Positions 44,978 to 52,406 of a stretch of 64,000 bases of DNA are shown here, piece by piece. Position numbers and translations under genes: made by a program. Numbering within the stretch: the stretch's first letter is position 1; the number at the start of each line of letters is the position of its first letter. Origin of the DNA: Kordia aestuariivivens (GTDB lineage Bacteria; Bacteroidota; Bacteroidia; Flavobacteriales; Flavobacteriaceae); NCBI RefSeq assembly GCF_014397005.1, contig NZ_JACGWS010000005.1:310001-374000 (forward strand), in the 5' to 3' direction. Under the pieces are notes generated by a model. It saw nothing but the letters and a program-made list of their open reading frames with translations, made no database searches and was not told the origin of the DNA.

Positions 44978-45835
44978 CTACATGAAGTATTTATTGAGAA
45001 AACCGAGTCCATTTGCCATGAAAATACGTCCAATTTTTGATTTTATGGCAACCATTTTCGGACTTCCCCATTTTTTATGAAAAATGATGTGACCTTCCAA
45101 GAGTTTTTTACGTACCAACATCCAACGATTTTGTTCCGTAAATATATATCTTGGGATGTCCTTTTCAGGAATTTCTACATCGTCAAAAAAAGCACTTTTC
45201 TTCTGTGTTAGCTCTTTGGAAACTTTACTTTCTAAGTGTGAAACCTCAGACGCAGCCACAACGACATGCTTTTTATTGTATTTCTGAAGCATCAAACTGT
45301 ATTCATCATCTGCATAGAAAAAACTGAACCGCTCATCTAATAAACCCGTTTTTTTAAATAGTTTTTTTTCAGCAATGATACACCAACCAACTATATGACG
45401 GCGAACTTTATATCCAAATAGATACGGTGCTTCTTTGAAGAAACTTTTAGGTGTAAATTTAGAATCATAATCTACAGGGCAAAACGATTCTACCTTTGGA
45501 TGTTTCTTTTTTACGTTTAGAATTTCCGTGAACCAATTCTTTTTAAAGATTAAATCGTTATTGAATAAACCAACAAATTCGCCTGTTGACGCTTTAATTC
45601 CAATGTTTAAAAAGGCATGAAAGTTAAAATTTTCTTTTGGAATGATGACTTTTACATAGTCAGGAAATTGAAACGCTGAATCGTGAATTTGCTTGTTACT
45701 TTCTATCAATAAAACCTCAAATTCAACATTTGTATTGTCTTTTTCCGCTTTTATCATTGTTTCAATACAATGAAGCGTCATATCGAAAATCGACTGACTT
45801 TTTGTATTGGATAATATGATGGCTGAAAATAGCAT
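44978..45835 (-). CDS. glycosyltransferase family 2
   Basis: A 285-aa GT-A enzyme. The N-terminal beta-strand FSAIILSNTKSQSIFDMTL, VGLFNNDLIFKKNWFTEIL (about 89-107, the metal-site region with NND), and RFSFFYADDEYSLMLQKYNKKH are typical of rhamnosyl/galactosyl GT2 proteins. No membrane helices are evident. It is one base from the methyltransferase gene upstream and abuts the GT4 downstream. Confidence 0.85.
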   Translation of the reverse strand: MLFSAIILSNTKSQSIFDMTLHCIETMIKAEKDNTNVEFEVLLIESNKQIHDSAFQFPDYVKVIIPKENFNFHAFLNIGIKASTGEFVGLFNNDLIFKKNWFTEILNVKKKHPKVESFCPVDYDSKFTPKSFFKEAPYLFGYKVRRHIVGWCIIAEKKLFKKTGLLDERFSFFYADDEYSLMLQKYNKKHVVVAASEVSHLESKVSKELTQKKSAFFDDVEIPEKDIPRYIFTEQNRWMLVRKKLLEGHIIFHKKWGSPKMVAIKSKIGRIFMANGLGFLNKYFM

Positions 45836-45836
45836 G

Positions 45837-46484
45837 TTATTTTTTTACACAGCGAAATACGTACTGAAATGTAAAGAAGTTTTTGAACAATCCAAGTTTT
45901 TTGAAGATTCTCGGAATGATTGGAAATCCACCTTTGTACGCTCTAAAACGTGTTACACGCGTTAATTCTTCAATTTCCATTCCTGCCTGATCGACTAATT
46001 CTTCTATGTTTTTCAGCGTAAACCAACGCATGTGTGTTTTATCGTATAATCCGCTTGGTTCGTACGGGAATTTCCCTTTGAATGCTAAGTGAATTAAGGT
46101 TTCTAAGTGTTGTACATTTGGCAATGAAATGATCATTTTTCCAGACGATTTTAACGATTTTTCCAAAGATGACAGTGCATGCCACGGATCAATTAGATGC
46201 TCTAATACATCGCCCAAAATGATATAATCGAATTCTTGACCTTTCAAGCTTTCCAACAATGCTTCGTCTTCAATACTTTTTTCAATGACTTGCGTGATAT
46301 TTTGTTTGGCATTTACAACCGATTCTTTGTGTGTTTCTATACCAATAACTTCGGTTGCCATTCCTTGATCGAGCAGCCATTTTCCATTGATTCCATTAGA
46401 ACAACCAACATCCAAGACTTTGAGGTTTTCACCTTCAATCAATGCAATGATATCTTTTCGAAGTTTTATATATGCTTGATTCAT
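45837..46484 (-). CDS. class I SAM-dependent methyltransferase next to Wzt
   Basis: A 215-aa methyltransferase with motif I VLDVGCSNGINGKWLLDQG (about 21-39), acidic residue E50 in VIGIETH, and DYIILGDVLEHLIDPWHAL (about 88-106). It follows the Wzt gene after 7 nt. In ABC-exported O antigens, a terminal methyl or phosphate added by such enzymes is read by the Wzt C-terminal domain as a length signal, so a chain-capping role is a reasonable guess. General sugar methylation is the alternative. Confidence 0.85.
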   Translation of the reverse strand: MNQAYIKLRKDIIALIEGENLKVLDVGCSNGINGKWLLDQGMATEVIGIETHKESVVNAKQNITQVIEKSIEDEALLESLKGQEFDYIILGDVLEHLIDPWHALSSLEKSLKSSGKMIISLPNVQHLETLIHLAFKGKFPYEPSGLYDKTHMRWFTLKNIEELVDQAGMEIEELTRVTRFRAYKGGFPIIPRIFKKLGLFKNFFTFQYVFRCVKK

Positions 46485-46491
46485 TCGTAGG

Positions 46492-47817
46492 TTATTTAGA
46501 GTCTAAAGGTTCTTTTTTTATGTTCCACGCTAACATTGGACGCATGATACCAGGCCATTTTCCTGCATAAGGTCCACGAACACCATCGCCTGTTGTATCA
46601 TCAAATACTTCAAAACTTAATAAATTATCTTCAATGGCGTGAATGATTTCTGGATTGTAATTTCCAACCGCAATTAATAGATTGAATTGTCCTTCTGCTA
46701 ATAAATGACGTGGAATTTTACAGGTAGCCGTCACAATTCCTTTTTCTTTGTTGTGAAAGTCTAACCAATCTGGCGCATTGAATTCATTGGACGCAAATAA
46801 ACGTTGTCCGCGTTCGTTTACGACATGAATTATTGCAGTATTGTTGTATTCTGTGTTTAAATCCCAATAGGAAACTTCTACATAAATATCATCCCGAACA
46901 CTGAAACGATTGCATAAATCACCTTTTTCATTGCGAACTGCCGCCGATTTTAATCGACCAAAGTCGTTTCCTGGTGCAGTATCCATATCTTCCCATTCAC
47001 AATATGGTTTTGTATCTAATCCTTGATTTAGGTATGCTTGAATCGCTTTTTCCGTATCGCCATCAAATAGTACTTCTCCATCTGACAATACAACTGTACG
47101 TTGTGTTAGTTTTTGAATAGCATCCATATCGTGACTTACAAATAAAACCGTACGTCCTTCACCTTTGGCAATGTCTTGCATTTTTCCAATGGCTTTTTTC
47201 TGAAATTCTGCATCACCAACTGCCAATACTTCATCAACCACTAATATTTCAGGTTCTAAATGTGCAGCTACGGCAAATGCTAAACGTACTTTCATTCCAG
47301 AAGAATATCGTTTTACAGGTGTATTTACATACCGTTGCACACCCGCAAATTCTACTATTTCGTCAAATTTTGTTTTGATTTCGGCTTTGGTCATTCCCAA
47401 AATAGCGCCGTTTAGGAAGATGTTTTCTTTTCCAGTTAATTCTGGATGAAATCCGGTTCCAACTTCTAATAAGGAAGCTATTCTACCTTTGGAACGAATG
47501 ATTCCCGTTGTTGGCATCGTTACTTTGGATAGAATTTTTAGCAAGGTAGATTTCCCTGCACCATTTTTTCCAATGATACCTAGTACTTCTCCGCTACGCA
47601 CTTCAAAATTTACATCTTTGATTGCCCAAACATAGTCCGTTTTTCCAAGGGAAGCACGTTTGTTGCGCTCACCTATACGTAAATATGGATCTTCTTTTCC
47701 ACGAATTTTATGCCACCAACGATTCAAATCGTGACTGATGGTTCCTGTTCCAATAACACCTAAACGATATTGTTTGGATAGATTTTCTACGCGTAATATG
47801 ACTTCTTTTTCCTCCAT
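46492..47817 (-). CDS. wzt: polysaccharide ABC exporter ATPase with C-terminal binding domain
   Basis: A 441-aa Wzt protein. The ATPase half (about 30-260) shows Walker A GIIGKNGAGKSTLL, signature KRYSSGMKVRLA, Walker B ILVVDEVLAVGD and the H-loop SHDMDA. The C-terminal half (about 280-425) is a beta-sandwich-like domain with YVEVSYWDLNTEYNNTAIIHV, as in Wzt proteins that bind the modified non-reducing end of the glycan. It pairs with the Wzm permease, whose stop codon it overlaps by one base. Confidence 0.93.
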   Translation of the reverse strand: MEEKEVILRVENLSKQYRLGVIGTGTISHDLNRWWHKIRGKEDPYLRIGERNKRASLGKTDYVWAIKDVNFEVRSGEVLGIIGKNGAGKSTLLKILSKVTMPTTGIIRSKGRIASLLEVGTGFHPELTGKENIFLNGAILGMTKAEIKTKFDEIVEFAGVQRYVNTPVKRYSSGMKVRLAFAVAAHLEPEILVVDEVLAVGDAEFQKKAIGKMQDIAKGEGRTVLFVSHDMDAIQKLTQRTVVLSDGEVLFDGDTEKAIQAYLNQGLDTKPYCEWEDMDTAPGNDFGRLKSAAVRNEKGDLCNRFSVRDDIYVEVSYWDLNTEYNNTAIIHVVNERGQRLFASNEFNAPDWLDFHNKEKGIVTATCKIPRHLLAEGQFNLLIAVGNYNPEIIHAIEDNLLSFEVFDDTTGDGVRGPYAGKWPGIMRPMLAWNIKKEPLDSK

Positions 47818-48707
47818 TATACCGTATCTATAAAATTACGTTCTGTTCTATTGAATATAATGAGTCCGAAAAGAAAGATAACGAAAGCCACCACTAACAT
47901 CGCTAGAATGTTAACTGACGAAAAATCGTTTGTTGGATCTTTCATGTATGCGCCCGAAAAAACCATGTATCGAAACGATTCTATTACATGTGCTAACGGA
48001 TTGTATTCTACCAACCAAGAAACATAACTTGGTAATTTATCTTTTACAATTGCAATTGGATACATTACTGCCGAAATGTACATGAATAGTTGAATTCCAA
48101 ATTGTACTAAGAATGTTAAATCGCGATATTTTGTCACCATGGAGGAAATAATCATTCCGAAACCTAAGCCCAACATTCCCATGATGAGAATGATCACTGG
48201 TGTCCACAGAATGTATATTGAAACCGTTCCTGCATCGCCACTTAATGAAAAGTATACATAGAAAGCAATAAATATTAGTAATTGTATTGCTAGTTTTAAT
48301 AAGTTGGAAACCGTAATTGATAACGGCATGATAACTCTTGGAAAGTAAACTTTCCCAAAGATGTTTTCGTTCTTTTTAAAGGTATCTGAAGTCGCTTTGA
48401 GACATTCTGCAAAGTAATTCCAAATGGTAATTCCCGCAAGGTTAAACAAAAAAGCATTTACACTTCCTGTGCTAATGTCTGCAATTCCGTTAAATACGAG
48501 CGTAAATATAACCGACGTTAGTAATGGTTGAATTAAATACCACAATGGTCCTAAAACCGTTTGTTTGTATAGTGTGACCACATCACGACGTACAAAAAGC
48601 ATCAGTAAATCTCGGTATTGCCAAATTTCTTTGAATTTGAAATCTAGGAGATTGCTTTTTGAAGATATTTCAAATAACCATGTATTATTTTTTTGGGGCT
48701 TGTCCAA
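47817..48707 (-). CDS. wzm: polysaccharide ABC exporter permease
   Basis: A 296-aa integral membrane permease of the ABC-2 type. FKEIWQYRDLLMLFVRRDVVTLYKQTVLGPLWYLIQPL (about 24-61) is the conserved cytoplasmic entry helix, followed by six hydrophobic segments. It forms the channel through which lipid-linked glycan crosses the inner membrane with Wzt. The start is TTG at 48707; there is no ATG upstream of the conserved helix. It is 16 nt after the SxtJ gene. Confidence 0.92.
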   Translation of the reverse strand: MDKPQKNNTWLFEISSKSNLLDFKFKEIWQYRDLLMLFVRRDVVTLYKQTVLGPLWYLIQPLLTSVIFTLVFNGIADISTGSVNAFLFNLAGITIWNYFAECLKATSDTFKKNENIFGKVYFPRVIMPLSITVSNLLKLAIQLLIFIAFYVYFSLSGDAGTVSIYILWTPVIILIMGMLGLGFGMIISSMVTKYRDLTFLVQFGIQLFMYISAVMYPIAIVKDKLPSYVSWLVEYNPLAHVIESFRYMVFSGAYMKDPTNDFSSVNILAMLVVAFVIFLFGLIIFNRTERNFIDTV

Positions 48708-48723
48708 ATTGGGTTGTTTTAGG

Positions 48724-49104
48724 TTACCAAATATTTTCTAAATCTTTTTTGGTGTAGGTATGATTACGTTCTACAAATGTGGTTTTAGAGCTTTGCTTGA
48801 GTTGTAATGCGTTTTTTGAGAATATTCTTGACAGTATTCCAAATGGTGTCAGAAAGATAAAAAACACAACTGATAGGATAATTTTTGTATTGACCCAACC
48901 TAAAACCATGGCAATTTTTTCCCAAATCCAAACCACTAATCGTTCTAATGGTGGGAAAAAAGAAGCTGTACCAATTCCTAACGCAACATAACGTACATAT
49001 TTTGCAGCATCAATTTTTAAATAGTAAAACTCTAGCACGGCTGAGATTATTAAAAACCCAGCAATAATAACCAATAATACTTTTGAATTATCCTCTTTTT
49101 TCAT
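48724..49104 (-). CDS. SxtJ-family membrane protein
   Basis: A 126-aa protein with two or three hydrophobic segments (about 9-30, 38-52 and 74-95) and a hydrophilic tail KTTFVERNHTYTKKDLENIW. The sequence fits the SxtJ family, first named in saxitoxin clusters, where it accompanies a carbamoyltransferase (SxtI) and a small protein (SxtK). The same three-gene arrangement is present here. The function is not known; a membrane anchor or chaperone for the carbamoyltransferase is a guess. Confidence 0.8.
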   Translation of the reverse strand: MKKEDNSKVLLVIIAGFLIISAVLEFYYLKIDAAKYVRYVALGIGTASFFPPLERLVVWIWEKIAMVLGWVNTKIILSVVFFIFLTPFGILSRIFSKNALQLKQSSKTTFVERNHTYTKKDLENIW

Positions 49105-49197
49105 TTGATATTTTTTATTTTATGAATTAAGCCAAATGGAATTCGCCAATAATCAAATCGGTTGGCACCAACTGATTACTAAGGCTCATTTCATATA

Positions 49198-49347
49198 CTA
49201 GAATAATGTGTAAATAAATGGTGCTACGGCAGATCCACCTGCTAATACTAAGATGACACCTAATAGTAGTAATACGATAATCATTGGCAAAAGCCAGAAT
49301 TTTTTTCGTTCTTTTAAGAAATTAAACATGTCCTTCAAAAACTCCAT
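49198..49347 (-). CDS. DUF5989 (SxtK-like) small membrane protein
   Basis: A 49-aa protein. MEFLKDMFNFLKERKKFWL forms an amphipathic start, followed by a single membrane helix and the end APFIYTLF. This matches the DUF5989 pattern of 50-residue proteins next to SxtJ and carbamoyltransferases. The stop of the SGNH hydrolase lies three bases upstream, and 93 nt separate it from SxtJ. Its conservation with those partners suggests an accessory subunit. Confidence 0.8.
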   Translation of the reverse strand: MEFLKDMFNFLKERKKFWLLPMIIVLLLLGVILVLAGGSAVAPFIYTLF

Positions 49348-49350
49348 AAT

Positions 49351-50490
49351 CTATTTATTTTTGTCTTTTATAAATTTCGCTAGTTCGTCGCCCATTTTTT
49401 TGCTTCCCTCAGGATTAAAATGGCAATCATCATACAAATACGTGCTTGTTTTTGGAATGATGGAATCTGTTTTGAATACCCGAATATTGAATTGTTTCCC
49501 TTGATTCACCGTAATTGCATTGATGCTATCTACTTTTTGTTGCAGTTTCTTCGCATTGTATCGAATACCGCCACGGGACGTCATCCAATGCCAGTTTTTC
49601 AATGCTTCTTCTTCCGTATCCCAAGTCACTACTTGCGTCGCAAATATAAGCTTTATATCATTTGCTTGACAAATACCGATCAACGATTTTAATTTATTAC
49701 TGTAATTTCCATAATCGGTTTCAGGTAGCTGATTTTCAACAGGTCGCGCTTGTGTTTTGGTTACTTTTTTTCGATAGTTCGATTGAATTTCTATCGTTTC
49801 CAACGCTTCATCTTTACTTTTGAACGCGTAGTATAAACGTCGTGGAATTTGAAATTCATACATAAAAACACCCAACATGTTTCCAAAACTGACTTCAGCG
49901 TCTTCTTTTTTCGTTACATTGAATTTGAGTGGATTTTTGTCTAACATTAAACGTGTCACATCATTTATTCCACAGAAAACAATGACTTCATCAGGTTGCA
50001 AGTGAATGATTCGGTGTGACAACATTGCCAAATGATCTTGAATGTTATCGCCTGATTTTCCTGCGTTGTATACTTTTACTATTGTAGAATCATTTTCACG
50101 ATTCAGGTTTTCTTGTAATACATGCGTCCAAACGTCTGTGTCGTCAATGTATAAACTTTCCGTAGAACTTCCGCCAATAGCGAAAATTCTGTATTCATTG
50201 TTTGGTTTCGGCACGATGAGTTCATCACCACGAAAACCATAGTTATTGATTGTAAAGTTGGTTGTTTCTTTATAAGTATCAAATCCTAATAAACCATCTT
50301 CCGTAGCAAATTGCAATGCTAAATTTTGATCGAACTGCGATTCAATATATTGGTTTCCAACTGTTGGAAAGAACATGTTTTTCTTCGCATTCTCGTACGG
50401 ATCAGGCACAGGAAAAAACTGCAAAATCACTTCAACTAGCACTAAAAGCACTAATAGTATAATTAGGTTATATTTTATTGTTTTCCACAC
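49351..50490 (-). CDS. SGNH/GDSL-type hydrolase, membrane anchored
   Basis: A 379-aa protein when started at the GTG at 50490, just after the carbamoyltransferase stop. A longer TTG-started form (50523) would overlap by 28 bases. One N-terminal helix anchors an exported SGNH domain: IFAIGGSSTESLYI supplies the Ser nucleophile, VIVFCGINDVTRL the Asn block, and DDCHFNPEGSKKM the Asp/His pair near the C terminus. It may be an esterase or acyltransferase acting on the glycan. The gene is embedded in the sxtI/J/K-like cassette. Confidence 0.75.
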   Translation of the reverse strand: MWKTIKYNLIILLVLLVLVEVILQFFPVPDPYENAKKNMFFPTVGNQYIESQFDQNLALQFATEDGLLGFDTYKETTNFTINNYGFRGDELIVPKPNNEYRIFAIGGSSTESLYIDDTDVWTHVLQENLNRENDSTIVKVYNAGKSGDNIQDHLAMLSHRIIHLQPDEVIVFCGINDVTRLMLDKNPLKFNVTKKEDAEVSFGNMLGVFMYEFQIPRRLYYAFKSKDEALETIEIQSNYRKKVTKTQARPVENQLPETDYGNYSNKLKSLIGICQANDIKLIFATQVVTWDTEEEALKNWHWMTSRGGIRYNAKKLQQKVDSINAITVNQGKQFNIRVFKTDSIIPKTSTYLYDDCHFNPEGSKKMGDELAKFIKDKNK

Positions 50491-50495
50491 AATAA

Positions 50496-52355
50496 TTAGT
50501 CTAATAAAAATTCTTCTTTCCAATCATCCGCATCTTGCCAACTTGGTTGATTTTCTTTTTTGTAAACATGGTTTCCAATGACTAAATAGTCCATTTCCGT
50601 TCGCATAAAACAACGATATGCATCATCTGGTGAACAAACAATCGGTTCTCCACGCACATTAAAACTTGTGTTAACCACAACGCCAACACCCGTAATTTTC
50701 TTGAATTCATTGATCAATTCCCAATATTCAGCATTCGTATCTTTGTGAACCGTTTGAATTCTTCCAGAGAAATCAATATGCGTAATTGCTGGCAATGAAG
50801 AACGTTCTACATATAGTTTATCACGAATTGGCAACTCGTTATAGTTTGCTGGAACTTCATGCTTTATTTTTGGGTGAATTTTATGCACCAATAACATGTA
50901 TGGCGAAATTCCTTCGTAATCGAAAAATTCGTTTACATCTTCTGCCAAAACTGAAGGCGCAAACGGTCGGAACGATTCTCTATATTTTATTTTTAGGTTG
51001 AGTTTTTTCTGCATTTCAGGATTTCGTGCGTCACCTAAGATACTTCTTCGACCCAATGCACGTGGACCAAATTCCATACGTCCTTGCATCCAACCAATGG
51101 CGTTTCCTTCTGAAATGTATGTTGCAACATCTTTTGTTAATTCATTAAAATCTGAATAATGTGTTGCTACTGCACTGTATTTCCTGTTGATATTTTCTAC
51201 ATCTAAGTCTGAGTATTCAGGACCTAAATACGAACCTTGCATTGCATCTGTTGGTACAATTTCACGTTCTTGTTCAAAGTATAGATGATACGCCGTTAAT
51301 GCAGCTCCTAATGCGCCTCCAGCATCTCCAGCCGCTGGCTGAATGAATATTTCTTTGAATATGTTTTCGTTTTGTAATTTTCCGTTTGCAACACAGTTTA
51401 GTGCAACTCCACCAGCCATACATAAATAATCGGCTCCTGTGATTTCTTTGGCGTGTTTTGCAAGTTTGATGATGATTTCTTCCGTAACTTCCTGAATTGC
51501 CAAACCGAGATCGGAATGTTGTTGTTCAAATTCAGATTCTGAGGTTCTTCGTGGGAAACCGAACAATGCTTCCCATTTGTCATCATACACCATGCGTAAA
51601 CCTACCGCATAGTTGAAATATTTTTGATCTAACCAAATGGAACCGTCATCATTTATTTTGATGAGTTTCGTTTTGATGATTTCTTTGAATTTACGAACAC
51701 GTTCCGAATCTGGATTCCCGTAAGGTGCCAACCCCATGAGTTTGTATTCACCTGAGTTTACTTTGAATCCTAAGAAATATGTGAATGCAGAATACAATAA
51801 TCCAACAGAATGTGGAAATTGCAATTCTTTGAGCATTTTAATGTTTTTTCCTTCTCCAACACTAATGGAAGCGGTTGCCCACTCGCCTACACCATCTAAG
51901 GTTAAGATTGCTGCTTTTTCGTAAGGCGACGGATAAAATGCACTTGCCGCGTGTGATAAGTGATGCTCTGGAAAGAGTAATTTTAGTTTTTTCTTGTCAA
52001 ACGATTGTACTTCTTTGAGTTCATCTTTGATCAATTTTTTTAGGAACATTTTCTCCTTCAACCACACCGGAATTGCTGTGATGAATGACGCTACACCTTT
52101 CGGCGAGAAGCCATAATAGGTTTCTAGTAAACGTTCAAATTTTAATAATGGTTTGTCATAAAAGACAACCGCATCTAGTTGATCTATTGTTTTACCAGCA
52201 TGTTCCAAACAATACGAAACGGCATTCGTAGGAAACGCTGGATCGTGTTTTTTTCGTGTAAAACGTTCTTCTTGTGCTGCTGCTATTACTTTTCCATCTT
52301 GGACGATAGCTGCGGCAGAATCGTGGTAAAATGCGGATATTCCTAATATCGTCAT
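50496..52355 (-). CDS. carbamoyltransferase (NodU/TobZ/SxtI family)
   Basis: A 619-aa cytoplasmic enzyme using carbamoyl phosphate and ATP to O-carbamoylate a hydroxyl. The Kae1-like N-terminal half has ISAFYHDSAAAIVQDG, HHLSHAASAFYPSPYEKAA and LTLDGVGEWAT; the C-terminal YrdC-related half has the GRMEFGPRALGRRSILGD and YRESFRPFAPSVL motifs. Location within the export genes suggests the acceptor is a polysaccharide sugar or lipid-linked intermediate. It is followed by SGNH, DUF5989 and SxtJ genes. Confidence 0.88.
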   Translation of the reverse strand: MTILGISAFYHDSAAAIVQDGKVIAAAQEERFTRKKHDPAFPTNAVSYCLEHAGKTIDQLDAVVFYDKPLLKFERLLETYYGFSPKGVASFITAIPVWLKEKMFLKKLIKDELKEVQSFDKKKLKLLFPEHHLSHAASAFYPSPYEKAAILTLDGVGEWATASISVGEGKNIKMLKELQFPHSVGLLYSAFTYFLGFKVNSGEYKLMGLAPYGNPDSERVRKFKEIIKTKLIKINDDGSIWLDQKYFNYAVGLRMVYDDKWEALFGFPRRTSESEFEQQHSDLGLAIQEVTEEIIIKLAKHAKEITGADYLCMAGGVALNCVANGKLQNENIFKEIFIQPAAGDAGGALGAALTAYHLYFEQEREIVPTDAMQGSYLGPEYSDLDVENINRKYSAVATHYSDFNELTKDVATYISEGNAIGWMQGRMEFGPRALGRRSILGDARNPEMQKKLNLKIKYRESFRPFAPSVLAEDVNEFFDYEGISPYMLLVHKIHPKIKHEVPANYNELPIRDKLYVERSSLPAITHIDFSGRIQTVHKDTNAEYWELINEFKKITGVGVVVNTSFNVRGEPIVCSPDDAYRCFMRTEMDYLVIGNHVYKKENQPSWQDADDWKEEFLLD

Positions 52356-52406
52356 AATCGCTTTGTTCTGAAATACTTTTTAGAGCATTTCATAGTTTGG
52401 GGATGT

